A stretch of 64,000 nucleotides of DNA from Flavobacteriales bacterium (GTDB lineage Bacteria > Bacteroidota > Bacteroidia > Flavobacteriales_E > Vicingaceae): positions 27,236-91,235 of the forward strand of contig CAJPFH010000025.1 of the NCBI GenBank assembly GCA_905339165.1, written 5' to 3'. A program made the translations under genes and the position numbers. A model generated the notes under the pieces. The model did not search any database. It was not told the origin of the DNA and saw only the letters and a program-made list of their open reading frames with translations. Positions 34,715 through 44,600 of the stretch are shown here, one piece after another (the stretch's first letter is position 1; every line of letters starts with the position of its first letter).

Positions 34715-35473
34715 ATGACAGTAAATGAAGCATTGTTTAACTATTGCCTTCGATTAGGAGATAATAGTTTAATCCTTAGTCACCGACTTTCAGAGTGGAC
34801 AGGAAAAGCCCCCATACTCGAAGAGGATTTAGCCATTACCAATATTGCACTAGATAAATTAGGGCAAGCACGATTTTTACTTCAATATGCGGCACAATTA
34901 GAAGGAAAAGGAAAAACCGAAGATGATTTAGCATATAAAAGAAGCGAAAGAGAATTTTATAACTCGCTCTTGGTAGAGCAACCAAACGGAGACTTTTCTT
35001 TTACAATGGCAAGGCAGTTGCTAAATGACGTGTTCGATTTTTTTTTATACGAAGAATTAACAAAAAGCACCAACGAACCATTGGCCTCTTTGGCTGCAAA
35101 ATCATTAAAAGAAATAAAATATCATCTTCGTCATTGTAGTGAATGGATTATTCGCTTAGGCGATGGTACCGAAGAAAGTCATAGCAGAATTCAAAATTCC
35201 TTGAATGAATTATGGGCGTACACCGGAGAGCTTTTTGAAATGAATGAAATAGATTCCGTTCTAATAAAGGAAAATAGTGTGCCCGATGTATCTAAACTAA
35301 AACCCAAATGGAATAACATGCTTTGCGAAATTTTTGAAAAAGCAACTCTAAAAAAACCGGAAGATGGGTTTATGCATACCGGAAGCCGAAAAGGAATTCA
35401 TTCGGAATATTTAGGTTTTATTCTAGCCGAAATGCAATATTTACCCCGTGCTTATCCAAGTGCTACATGGTAA
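34715..35473 (+). CDS. paaC: 1,2-phenylacetyl-CoA epoxidase subunit PaaC
   Basis: Ferritin-like structural partner of PaaA (252 residues) that lacks a functional di-iron site in known homologues. Family segments: LRLGDNSLILSHRLSEWTGKAP, DLAITNIALDKLGQARFLLQYA and EIKYHLRHCSEWIIRLGDGTEES. It overlaps paaD by 7 nt, indicating translational coupling. Confidence 0.94.
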   Translation: MTVNEALFNYCLRLGDNSLILSHRLSEWTGKAPILEEDLAITNIALDKLGQARFLLQYAAQLEGKGKTEDDLAYKRSEREFYNSLLVEQPNGDFSFTMARQLLNDVFDFFLYEELTKSTNEPLASLAAKSLKEIKYHLRHCSEWIIRLGDGTEESHSRIQNSLNELWAYTGELFEMNEIDSVLIKENSVPDVSKLKPKWNNMLCEIFEKATLKKPEDGFMHTGSRKGIHSEYLGFILAEMQYLPRAYPSATW

Positions 35474-35961
35474 AGAAAACAATAACGAAAGACGAATTAT
35501 TTAATATAATTGCACAAATTCCGGATCCCGAAATTCCTGTTCTTTCTATCGGAGAGCTTGGTGTATTGCGTAATATAGAAATGCACCAAGATAAAGTGGT
35601 AGTAGTTATTACACCCACCTATTCGGGCTGTCCGGCAATGAAGTTTTTTGAACAAGAAATTTTATCTGTTGCAAAAGAAGCGGGGGTAAACTATGTGGAA
35701 ATAAAAACCATTTATTCGCCCGTATGGACTACCGATTGGATTAGTGATACCGCAAAAATGAAACTAAAAGAATATGGTATTGCACCCCCTCAGGGAACTT
35801 CAGATAAAAGTTTTTTATTTGGCCAACCTAAAAAAATTAATTGCCCCAAGTGCCACTCGGAAAATACCGAGTTAAAAAGCCAGTTTGGCTCTACCTCCTG
35901 CAAAGCTCTTTATTTTTGTAAACAATGCACAGAACCTTTTGAATACTTTAAATGCATTTAA
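35467..35961 (+). CDS. paaD: Phenylacetate degradation protein PaaD (MIP18/DUF59 family)
   Basis: Predicted iron-sulfur/metal maturation factor for the epoxidase. The 164 residues have the DUF59 domain (IPDPEIPVLSIGELGVLRNIE, TPTYSGCPAMKFFEQEI) and a C-terminal cysteine-rich knuckle (CPKCH, then CKQC) typical of PaaD. It overlaps the paaC stop. Confidence 0.93.
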   Translation: MVKKTITKDELFNIIAQIPDPEIPVLSIGELGVLRNIEMHQDKVVVVITPTYSGCPAMKFFEQEILSVAKEAGVNYVEIKTIYSPVWTTDWISDTAKMKLKEYGIAPPQGTSDKSFLFGQPKKINCPKCHSENTELKSQFGSTSCKALYFCKQCTEPFEYFKCI

Positions 35962-35963
35962 AT

Positions 35964-36746
35964 ATGGAATACACCTCTATTAAATTTTCTATAGAAAAAA
36001 ACGTAGGAATCATAAAACTAAATCGGCCCGATGTGCTTAATAGTTTTAACCGAGATATGGCTTTAGCATTTCAGCATGTTTTAGATGAGTGTACCCATAA
36101 TCCATTGGTAAGGGCCATTTTAATAACAGGAGAGGGAAGGGCTTTTTGTGCAGGGCAAGATTTAGCCGAAGTAATATCGTCAGAGGGTCCCGAACTCCAG
36201 CGAATTGTAAAAGAACATTACAATCCCATTGTTTTAAAAATAAGAACCGTAGAAAAGCCGGTAGTTTGTGCAGTAAATGGAGTGGCAGCAGGTGCGGGTG
36301 CTAATATTGCACTAGCATGCGATATTACGTTAGCCGGTAAATCAGCCTCATTTATTCAGGCTTTTAGTAAAATAGGTTTAATACCAGATAGTGGAGGAAC
36401 ATTTACGTTACCTCGTTTAGTGGGTATTCAAAAAGCGAGTGCCCTCATGATGCTTGGTGAAAAAATTTCAGCCTCTGATGCGGAAAAAATGAATATGATT
36501 TATAAATCTATTGACGATGACCAATTAATGAATGAAGCGGTTTTACTTGCTCAAAAACTTGCTGCAATGCCTACTAAGGCTATAGGTTTAACAAAACGGG
36601 CATTAAATAAATCAATGATAAATAACTTAAATTCTCAATTAGATTTGGAAGAAGAGTTACAAACCGAAGCAGGAAAATCATTCGATTATAATGAGGGAGT
36701 AAAGGCCTTTCTCAAGAAAAGACCTCCTATTTTTAAAGGCGAGTAA
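35964..36746 (+). CDS. paaG: Ring-oxepin-forming enoyl-CoA isomerase PaaG
   Basis: Crotonase-fold isomerase that converts the ring epoxide of phenylacetyl-CoA to the oxepin-CoA. The 260 residues contain the oxyanion-hole segments AFCAGQDL and GVAAGAGANIA and the catalytic aspartate region IGLIPDSGGTFTLPRLVG. The start at 35964 (MEYTSIKF) is preferred; an in-frame ATG at 35952 overlapping paaD would add four residues and cannot be excluded. The ligase (paaK), hydrolase (paaZ) and later thiolase steps are not in the window. Confidence 0.9.
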   Translation: MEYTSIKFSIEKNVGIIKLNRPDVLNSFNRDMALAFQHVLDECTHNPLVRAILITGEGRAFCAGQDLAEVISSEGPELQRIVKEHYNPIVLKIRTVEKPVVCAVNGVAAGAGANIALACDITLAGKSASFIQAFSKIGLIPDSGGTFTLPRLVGIQKASALMMLGEKISASDAEKMNMIYKSIDDDQLMNEAVLLAQKLAAMPTKAIGLTKRALNKSMINNLNSQLDLEEELQTEAGKSFDYNEGVKAFLKKRPPIFKGE

Positions 36747-36798
36747 TTGATTAACAACTATTAACGAATTAATTTATATTTTTTTAATTGAGTTATTG

Positions 36799-36806
36799 TA
36801 TCTTCG
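36799..36806 (+). promoter_or_regulatory. -7-like box TATCTTCG for the small membrane/secreted gene
   Basis: TATCTTCG differs from TAnnTTTG by one base and lies 29 nt before the ATG at 36836. It excludes the in-frame TTG at 36788 as a start. Confidence 0.4.
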
Positions 36807-36835
36807 CACTGTTTATTGCAGTGTGTAGAGAACAG

Positions 36836-37204
36836 ATGAAAGAATTTTCTCAAAATAGTACCCGATTTTTTTTTACAAAAATTTCTTTAATTTTTATGTC
36901 GTTGATGGTGTTTAATATCAGCGTCAATTTTTCGGGTAAAGCACTTCTTAAAAATGTAAATAAAGTAGAAACGGTTATTGAATTAGTTGTTTTATCTGTT
37001 ACAGATTTAGGAATAGTACTAGATGAAAACTCCAAAAATACCCAACCTCCCACCGAAGAAATTCATCATGAAATTGTTTGGTTTTTTACTGAGCAATCGT
37101 TAGCTCTTTTTAAAGATTACGATTTGCACTTTTCGGTAATAGAAAAATTTAACTTACCCGGAAAAATTTATCAGGAAGTATTATTACCACCGCCTTTGTT
37201 TTAA
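36836..37204 (+). CDS. Small exported or membrane protein of unknown function
   Basis: The 122 residues comprise a basic N-terminus and one hydrophobic stretch (FFFTKISLIFMSLMVFNISV) that could be a signal peptide or anchor. An acidic region with NTQPPTEEIHHEIVWFF follows, and a proline-rich end, LLPPPLF. I do not recognise the family. It lies between paaG and the SulP gene, 81 nt before the latter, on the same strand. Base use is similar to its neighbours. Coding status is likely but unproved. Confidence 0.5.
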   Translation: MKEFSQNSTRFFFTKISLIFMSLMVFNISVNFSGKALLKNVNKVETVIELVVLSVTDLGIVLDENSKNTQPPTEEIHHEIVWFFTEQSLALFKDYDLHFSVIEKFNLPGKIYQEVLLPPPLF

Positions 37205-37285
37205 ATCTTTTTTTCTTTTTTCTAAACGGCAGTGCTATGGCATTGTGCGTAATTATTTCATTATTAATCTTAAGTTTTGTACTTT

Positions 37286-38851
37286 ATGAAAATAAATTTA
37301 GAATCAGTAAAAAATGATTTACCGGCAGGTTTAGTGGTGTTTTTAGTAGCCCTGCCACTTTGCTTGGGTATCGCATTAGCTTCTACCGGAAGGTCCGATT
37401 TGCTTTTTTCCGGAATTATAGCCGGAGTAGTGGGAGGTATAGTTGTAGGGTTACTAAGTAATTCACCATTAGGAGTTTCTGGTCCTGCGGCTGGCTTAGT
37501 GGTAATTGTATTAACCGCCATAGAGAAACTTGGAAGTTTTGAGGCTTTTCTTCTTGCCGTGGTGTTGGCTGGTATAATACAAGTTATATTAGGAGTAGTA
37601 AAGGCCGGAATAATTGCTTATTTCTTCCCAAGCTCTGTAATAAAAGGAATGTTAACCGCTATTGGTATTATATTAATTTTAAAACAAATACCACATGCCT
37701 TGGGTTACGATGAAGACTATTTAGGCAGCATCGATGTTGAGCAAAAAGACGGACACAATATGTTTTCCGAGTTATACTACGCATTTAAGTATAACACAAC
37801 AGGAGCAGTAGTAATTAGTCTAATTTCTTTGTTGGTGTTAATTCTTTTCGAAACTAGTTTTATGAAAAAAATTAAACTTTTTACTTTTCTTCCGGGGGCT
37901 TTAATTGTAGTGTTTATAGGGATATTAATAAATTACTTATTTGCATCTTTTAGCCCCGAACTTATTGTGAGTGGAAAACATTTGGTGCAACTTCCTGCCG
38001 CTTCTACACCAAAAGAATTTTTTAGTTTCTTTACGTTGCCAGATTTTAGTTTTATTACCAATGCAGAGGTTTATATTGTGGCTGTTACATTAGCCATAGT
38101 AGCAAGTTTAGAAAGTTTACTATGTGTGGAAGCTACCGATAAGTTAGATCCATGGAAACGAAGAACCTCTACTAACAAAGAGCTAATTGCTCAGGGAGTG
38201 GGAAATATAACCTCCGGATTAATTGGTGGGCTTCCTGTCACCCAAGTTATTGTGAGGAGCTCTGCCAATATTAACTCAGGAGGTAAAACGAAGTTTTCAA
38301 CCATTTTTCATGGAGTGATTTTACTATTATCAGCCGTTTTTATTCCTAAATTTTTAAATCTTATACCTCTCTCAGCATTGGCGGCTATACTTCTTATGGT
38401 GGGCTATAAATTGGCTAAACCGCAAATTTTTATTCAAATGTACAAGCTAAGTAAACTGCAGTTCGTTGCTTTTTTGGTGACCATTATTGCTATTATTTCA
38501 ACAGATCTGCTGAAAGGTATTTTTATTGGTATGGTTGTGGCTATTTTTTATGTTATTAGAAGAAACTATTTAAATCCTTCTAAACTAACAAAGGAAATAA
38601 TAGATGGAAAAGAAGTGTATAAACTAACTCTTTCTGAAGAAACCACCTTTCTGAACAAAGCCAGCATTGCCAAAACCCTAGATGAAATACCTGAAAATTC
38701 TACGTTGATAATAAATGGAGAAAAAACTTTCTTTATAGCATACGATGTGCTTGAAAATATTCAGGAATTTGTAAATTACACATCGAAATTGAAAAATATT
38801 TCAGTAAGTACATTGGGTATAAAAGAAGTAACAATCAATTCACAACACTAA
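37286..38851 (+). CDS. SulP family anion (sulfate/bicarbonate) transporter
   Basis: Inner-membrane transporter of 521 residues with 10 or more hydrophobic helices. The N-terminus NDLPAGLVVFLVALPLCLGIALAS and the central GLIGGLPVTQVIVRSSANINSGGKTK are typical SulP motifs. The last 100 residues form a short STAS-like regulatory domain. The gene lies 25 nt before a beta carbonic anhydrase, suggesting bicarbonate transport. The start ATG at 37286 is preferred to an in-frame TTG at 37277. Confidence 0.9.
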   Translation: MKINLESVKNDLPAGLVVFLVALPLCLGIALASTGRSDLLFSGIIAGVVGGIVVGLLSNSPLGVSGPAAGLVVIVLTAIEKLGSFEAFLLAVVLAGIIQVILGVVKAGIIAYFFPSSVIKGMLTAIGIILILKQIPHALGYDEDYLGSIDVEQKDGHNMFSELYYAFKYNTTGAVVISLISLLVLILFETSFMKKIKLFTFLPGALIVVFIGILINYLFASFSPELIVSGKHLVQLPAASTPKEFFSFFTLPDFSFITNAEVYIVAVTLAIVASLESLLCVEATDKLDPWKRRTSTNKELIAQGVGNITSGLIGGLPVTQVIVRSSANINSGGKTKFSTIFHGVILLLSAVFIPKFLNLIPLSALAAILLMVGYKLAKPQIFIQMYKLSKLQFVAFLVTIIAIISTDLLKGIFIGMVVAIFYVIRRNYLNPSKLTKEIIDGKEVYKLTLSEETTFLNKASIAKTLDEIPENSTLIINGEKTFFIAYDVLENIQEFVNYTSKLKNISVSTLGIKEVTINSQH

Positions 38852-38876
38852 CATTAAAACTAAAATAACATAAATT

Positions 38877-39515
38877 ATGGAAAAAGCATTTTATAAAAAA
38901 TTAATAGAGAATAACCAAAAATGGGTTGAAAGTAAGTTGGCTATCGATAAAGATTATTTCTTAAAACTTTCAAAAGGGCAACAACCACCGTTGTTGTGGA
39001 TAGGTTGTGCCGATAGTCGCATTCCGGCAAACGAAGTAATTGGGGCAGAACCTGGCGAAGTTTTTGTTCATCGTAATATTGCCAATATGGTCATTCATTC
39101 CGATATGAACATGCTCAGCGTGTTAGATTATGCGGTAAATGCATTAAAGGTTAGGCATATTATTGTTTGTGGGCATTATGGTTGTGGAGGTATTAAAGCG
39201 GCAATGGGAAATCAGCATATCGGACTTATTGATAATTGGATAAGGCACATTAAAGATGTATACCGCCTTCACCATACCGAATTAGATAGTATACCTGACG
39301 AGGAGAAAAGGTTTGATCGATTTGTTGAGGTAAATGTAATAGAACAAGTATATGATTTAGCAAAGACTTCTATTGTTCAGGCAGCATGGAAAAATAATCA
39401 GGAGCTGCATATTCATGGTTGGGTATATAGTATTCGCAACGGGTTAGTAAATGATTTAAATGTGAACTTTACTAAAAACGATGAATTAGATGATGTTTAC
39501 CAATTAACCTTTTAG
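38877..39515 (+). CDS. can: Beta-class carbonic anhydrase
   Basis: Zinc enzyme of 212 residues that interconverts CO2 and bicarbonate. Zinc ligands Cys44, His100 and Cys103 (CADSR and HYGCGG motifs) and the Asp46/Arg48 dyad are all present, as are the HRNIANMV segment and the C-terminal HGWVYSIRNGLV. Short 25-nt gap from the SulP gene indicates one transcript. A strong terminator follows. Confidence 0.95.
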   Translation: MEKAFYKKLIENNQKWVESKLAIDKDYFLKLSKGQQPPLLWIGCADSRIPANEVIGAEPGEVFVHRNIANMVIHSDMNMLSVLDYAVNALKVRHIIVCGHYGCGGIKAAMGNQHIGLIDNWIRHIKDVYRLHHTELDSIPDEEKRFDRFVEVNVIEQVYDLAKTSIVQAAWKNNQELHIHGWVYSIRNGLVNDLNVNFTKNDELDDVYQLTF

Positions 39516-39528
39516 GAGTTCGAATAAT

Positions 39529-39571
39529 TACATAAAAAAGGGCTGAATTTTTTTCAGCCCTTTTTTATGTA
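39529..39571. terminator. Bidirectional terminator, carbonic anhydrase / universal stress protein
   Basis: Perfect 19-bp inverted repeat: 39529-39547 pairs with 39553-39571 around a TTTTT loop, with GGGCTGAA/TTCAGCCC at its core and A- and T-runs on either side. Serves both convergent genes. Confidence 0.88.
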
Positions 39572-39583
39572 AAAAATTTCGGA

Positions 39584-40417
39584 TTATGTAAACAGAACAC
39601 TGCTGGCAATAAATTCTTGAGTAGGATTCATAATCATAACAGGGATTTCAGCATCATTAGCAATGAGTTCTTGCTCTTCTCCGCCAATCAAAAAATCGGG
39701 CAAAGCAACGCTGTCATGGGTGTTTACGGCAGCTAATAAATCTGCGTCTATTCTAGCTGAGTAATGAATTAATTGCTTTACAAATCCTTTTTTATCTTCG
39801 GCTATCTGTATGTCGAAAGGTATTTCTTTTTCTTCTAAATAATTTTTAGCAAAGGTTAAATCTCGGTTTAGTTTAGTTATTCTAAACTCATCTGTTTCTT
39901 TGGGAGCAAAGATGTGTACCTTGGCTCCAAAGTGTTTAGCCATATTAGCGGTTAAACTTAATTTTTGTTTTGTTTCCTGAGAGTTATCTACCGGTAATAC
40001 GATATTTTTATAACCTTCTCTTACACCTCGTTCTTGTACTACAATAAAAGGCACTTTTGAATGTGTAATTACTTTTAACGCATAGCTCCCCACCAAATGC
40101 TGAATGCCCTTAACTCCGTGAGTTCCCATTACAATTAAGCGAGCTTTTATTTCGGCTGCTACATCTCCTATATCTTCAAAAATATTTCCAATCCGCACTA
40201 TAGAGAGAACCGGAACTTTATACTTAGCACTTGTGTTTTCTGCAATTTTATCTAATTTTTCTATGGCGTTTTCTACCTCGCTTTGTTTTCCCACTACGTG
40301 CAGCAAATGGATTTCACCGGAGAATATACTTGCCACCTTGGCAGCGTGTTCCATTGCACAATCGGCCACTTTAGAAAAATCGGTGGGTACAAGTACTTTA
40401 TAAACGGTTTTATTCAT
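39584..40417 (-). CDS. Universal stress protein (two UspA domains)
   Basis: Cytosolic protein of 277 residues with two tandem Usp domains. The first (about 1-145) keeps the ATP-binding motif: GTHGVKGIQHLVGSYALKVI then VPFIVV. The second (about 150-277) is more degenerate; LIGGEEQELI is the counterpart of the nucleotide loop. Usp proteins are stress-induced; its promoter is at 40462-40493. Single-gene unit. Confidence 0.9.
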   Translation of the reverse strand: MNKTVYKVLVPTDFSKVADCAMEHAAKVASIFSGEIHLLHVVGKQSEVENAIEKLDKIAENTSAKYKVPVLSIVRIGNIFEDIGDVAAEIKARLIVMGTHGVKGIQHLVGSYALKVITHSKVPFIVVQERGVREGYKNIVLPVDNSQETKQKLSLTANMAKHFGAKVHIFAPKETDEFRITKLNRDLTFAKNYLEEKEIPFDIQIAEDKKGFVKQLIHYSARIDADLLAAVNTHDSVALPDFLIGGEEQELIANDAEIPVMIMNPTQEFIASSVLFT

Positions 40418-40461
40418 AACTAAATGTTTAAGTTGATTTTGTAGGCTTTTTAAATGGTTGA

Positions 40462-40493
40462 CAAAGGTATAAAATATTAAGCCCTTCTGCCAA
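40462..40493 (-). promoter_or_regulatory. Promoter of the universal stress protein gene
   Basis: On the minus strand, TTG (40493-40491), 21 nt, then TACCTTTG (40469-40462). Perfect match to the Bacteroidota consensus; leader of about 40 nt before the ATG at 40417. Confidence 0.65.
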
Positions 40494-40631
40494 ATTTAGA
40501 TAATAAACAAAATAAAAGATTGATAAAAATATATAAATCAAAATAAAAAGTTATTATAAATTTTTAAAACGAAACAAAAAATTAATAATATCGTATTTCA
40601 TAATCAAAATGTTCTTTTTAATATAAACTAT

Positions 40632-40665
40632 AAGAAAGCGAGGTAAACTATGAAAACACATCTAC
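40632..40665 (+). promoter_or_regulatory. Translation start region, near-identical copy 1
   Basis: AAGAAAGCGAGGTAA (40632-40646) precedes the ATG at 40650, which is followed by AAAACACA-TCTAC. The same arrangement recurs at 41571-41604. The AGCGAGGTAA stretch is purine rich and could act as a ribosome-binding site. Confidence 0.5.
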
Positions 40666-41552
40666 TGTACTCTATCGCAACCGTTTTTACTTTTTCTGTA
40701 ACCGCAGTAATTGTAAATACTTCTATAAACACATTATCAGAAGGGCTTACTTATCGTAAAATCATTAAAACTCATCCCGGAAAAATTGATAATAGCATAT
40801 CTTCACCTGTTTTCATTGCAACATCGGTAGAGAACGATACTATTTCTGCTATGAAAATAACAGATTCTATAGTGCGATTTGAGGTAAAACCTCCTTTATA
40901 TCTATGGCCTATTGAAAAAACAAAAGAAATTTTTTATGCTGTACAAGTAGGTATTTATAAGCCTTCTGCTTTGTCTTCCAAAATAAAACAATTCGAAAAT
41001 TTGAACGAAGAAAAGTTAAGTCATGGTTTGGTTCGGTATTCTTATGGAAAATACACTTCGTTTCAGGAGGCAGAAAATGCTAGAGTAGAAATCATTAAAA
41101 AAGGGATACTCGATGCGTTTATAACTGCTTACATAAATGGAAAACGCCTTACGATTTCTCAACTAAATTTATTGGAACGGGAAATGGCAAATAAAAATTA
41201 TGTTAGCAAGAAGCGAAGCTTCAACAGAAACATAATTTCTTTTACAGAAAAAGAGGGTAAGGCAGAAATTAAAAAGATAGTCTCAACATCTTCCGCTCCG
41301 ATGGGTACGGTATACACCTTGGTATTGGGAGAATACAAGGATTTTGTGCCTAATAACAACGCATCTGTTTTTTTGCGATTGAAAAAATGGGGATTAAAAT
41401 CAATTGAGGTGGGAGAAAAAACATTTTACTGTTTGGGAACTCTTTCAAGCAAGGCAGAAGCCGAATTTCTAAAAGAAGAAGTAAGTGAAATGGGAATTGA
41501 AAATGCAAAAATTATAAATTATTCAGACGATATTTTACTATGCTTAAAATAA
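40650..41552 (+). CDS. Exported protein with SPOR-like repeats
   Basis: The 300-residue protein has an N-terminal signal or anchor segment (about 7-28). The segment from about 90 to 165 (FYAVQVGIYKPSAL, VRYSYGKYTSFQEAENARVE, AFITAYINGKRL) matches the SPOR-like domain found in many Bacteroidota surface proteins; a weaker second copy lies at about 220-295 (VYTLVLGEYKDF, LGTLSSKAEAEFLKEE). SPOR domains bind denuded peptidoglycan. It lies 36 nt before a giant adhesin gene that has the same translation start region, so the two are probably co-expressed. Confidence 0.7.
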   Translation: MKTHLLYSIATVFTFSVTAVIVNTSINTLSEGLTYRKIIKTHPGKIDNSISSPVFIATSVENDTISAMKITDSIVRFEVKPPLYLWPIEKTKEIFYAVQVGIYKPSALSSKIKQFENLNEEKLSHGLVRYSYGKYTSFQEAENARVEIIKKGILDAFITAYINGKRLTISQLNLLEREMANKNYVSKKRSFNRNIISFTEKEGKAEIKKIVSTSSAPMGTVYTLVLGEYKDFVPNNNASVFLRLKKWGLKSIEVGEKTFYCLGTLSSKAEAEFLKEEVSEMGIENAKIINYSDDILLCLK

Positions 41553-41570
41553 TACAAATAATAAATAAAA

Positions 41571-41604
41571 AAGAAAGCGAGGTAACCCATGAAAACACAA
41601 CTAC
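41571..41604 (+). promoter_or_regulatory. Translation start region, near-identical copy 2
   Basis: AAGAAAGCGAGGTAA (41571-41585) precedes the ATG at 41589 and AAAACACA-ACTAC. It differs from copy 1 (40632-40665) at only a few bases over 34 nt. Confidence 0.5.
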
Positions 41605-44600
41605 AAATTTTAAGAGCATTATGGATTTTTATCATCTTATCTTTTATTATAAAACATAATGAAGCATACGCTTCACACGCTCAGGGAGCCGATTTAACCT
41701 ACCAGTGTTTAGGTGGCAACCAATATAAAATAAATGTATCTTTTTACCGAGATTGCGGTGGGGTTAACGCTCCCAATACGGTTACAGTAAATGCACAATC
41801 TGCTTCGTGCAACCAAAATATAAATTATACACTAACAAAAGTTCCGGGAACGGGCATTGATATTACCCAAACCTGTAATCAAATTCAAACCAATTGTTCG
41901 GGTGGTATGTACCCGGGCGTGCAGGAGTGGGTATATACTACCACAATAACTTTACCCGCTCAATGCAACGATTGGGTATTTAGTTTTACGCTTTGCTGCA
42001 GAAACAATGTAATTAATACTATTCAAAATCCGGGCACAGAAAATATTTATGTAGAAGCCAAATTAAACAATCTCGATTTTGCATGTAATAATTCTCCTAC
42101 TTTTTCAAATCCTCCGGTATCTTTCCCTTGTGTACTTCAAACTTTTTGCTATAATCACGGAGCCAATGATGTAGATAACGACTCTTTGGCATATTCTCTC
42201 ATTGCTCCTAAAACCGGGGCTAATACTACGGTTACTTATGTGGTGCCATACACTCCTCAACAACCTTTAGCATCAAACCCTCCGGTTACCTTTAACTCTC
42301 AAAATGGCGATATATGCATGACGCCCTCTATGATGCAAGTTACTGTAGTGGCGGTGTTGGTTGAGGAATACCAAGACGGAATTTTTAAGGGAAGTGTAAT
42401 GCGTGATATGCAAATTAAAACGATTAATTGCAGCAATACATTACCCTACATTACCGGTATTAATGGTACCAATGTTTTTAATACTTCAGTATGTGCCCAA
42501 TCGAATCTAACATTTACCATACAAGGTTTTGACCCGGACCCAGGACAAAACATAACTCTTACATGGAACAATGGAATACCCGGTGCAAGTTTTGTTGTAA
42601 ATAATAACATGGCTACATTTTCATGGACACCTGGAATCAATGATATTAGCAATATTCCTCACTGTTTCACTGTTACAGTTAAAGACGATGCCTGCCCTTA
42701 TAACGGTTTGCAAACATACTCTTTTTGTATTACCGTAAATGGATTTACCATAAGTATAGCTACCACCAATTCTAATTGTGGAGCATCGAACGGAACAGCT
42801 ACAGTTACTGTAAATGGGGGGCAGGCGCCATTTACCTATACATGGTCTCAAAATGGAGGAAACGGAAATCAGCATAACGGTTTACCACCCGGAAATCATT
42901 GGGTAAGTGTTACCGACAACTCAGGTTGTACCATTACGCAAAACTTTACAATAAACAATAATGGTGCGCCTGGAAATATCAATATAACTTCTACAAATGT
43001 TTCTTGCTTTGGAGGAGCAAACGGTTCCGCCACTGCCAATGTAAACGGTGGTCAACCTCCTTATACCTATTTATGGTCTAATGGAATGACAACCCAAGGC
43101 ATCAACGGACTTACAGCAGGTACTTACTGGGTTCAGGTTACAACCAATCAGGGTTGTGTTAAATACGATACTATAATAATAAATCAACCAGCCCCTTTAT
43201 TAGCTTCTCTTTCGGTTATAAACGTGCAGTGTTTCGGTGGAAATAATGGCATGGCAACAGCTTTCCCCATCGGAGGGACAGCTCCATATAATTACCTTTG
43301 GAATACCGTGCCGGTGCAAATAACTCAAACAGCCACCGGTTTATCGGCAGGTACATATACCGTAACTATTACCGATGCAAATGGGTGCATGGTGCAATAC
43401 AATGTCTCAGTGATGAATCCTTCTCCTGTTAGTATAAGCACAAGTTCTTTGGCAGTTAGTTGTCATGGTGGTTCAAATGGAATGGCTATTGCCATACCCT
43501 CCGGAGGAAATGCTCCATACAGTTTTATGTGGAACACAAATCCTATTCAGTACACGGATACAGCTTTTGGCTTGGTTGCAGGAACCTATACCGTTACGGT
43601 TGTGGATATGACAGGTTGTACAAATACGGCCTCTGTTACCGTAACGGAGCCTACGTCCCTTTTAGCCAACATTAATTTCTACAAAGGAGTAAGTTGTAAT
43701 GGATTAAACGATGGTTCTGTAACCATAGGTGCATCGGGTGGTGTAGGTCCTTATACGGTTGTTTGGAATACCATTCCTGCTCAGTACGGATACACTTTAA
43801 ATAATGCTTTTGCAGGAAACTATACGGCAACTATCACCGATGCAAATGGTTGTGTTTTAAATTATAATGTAATAATAAACCAGCCAGCCCCTGTGTTTGC
43901 TAATATAACTAATACAATACATGTAATCTGCTTTGGTCAAAATAACGGAGGTGCTACGGTAGCCGGTGCCGGTGGAGTAGCCCCTTACACCTATTCTTGG
44001 AGTACAGTTCCTGTTCAAACAACAGCTACTGCTGTAAACTTACAAGCAGGAAATTATTTTGCCTCTGTGATTGACGCGAATGGTTGCATAGGACAAACCT
44101 CTGTACTTATAAACCAACCGGCAGTTATTACAACCTCTCTGCAAACTACCAATCCGGTTATTTGTCCGCACCAAACCACCGATTTAATTGCCAATGCCAC
44201 AGGCGGTGTTGGAAACTACGTGTTTGTGTGGAGTAATGGCTTGGGGGTAGGGGGAGTTAAAACGGTTTCTCCATCACAACATACTACTTATTCTGTGCAA
44301 GCTTACGATGGAAATAATTGTCCTGGTACAATTGCCAGTATCACAATTACAGTGAATAATATAGATAGCATTACGTTGGTGGTAAACGGAACCACTCCGG
44401 TTTGCGAGGGCGAAGAGGTATCGGTTTGGGCCAATGTGTTAGATGGTATCGGAAACTATCAGTACCAGTGGAATAATGGATTAGGAACGGGGGCAGGGCC
44501 GCATATTATTAAGCCTCAACAAAGCACTTACTACAAGGTAGTGGTAACCGATATATGCGGAAATACTAAAGCCGATTCTGTTTATATAACCGTAAATCCA

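Noticed and set aside
42745..44120. Possible CRISPR or DNA tandem array
   Set aside because: Units are about 230 nt, strongly diverged and in frame; they are SprB-type protein repeats.
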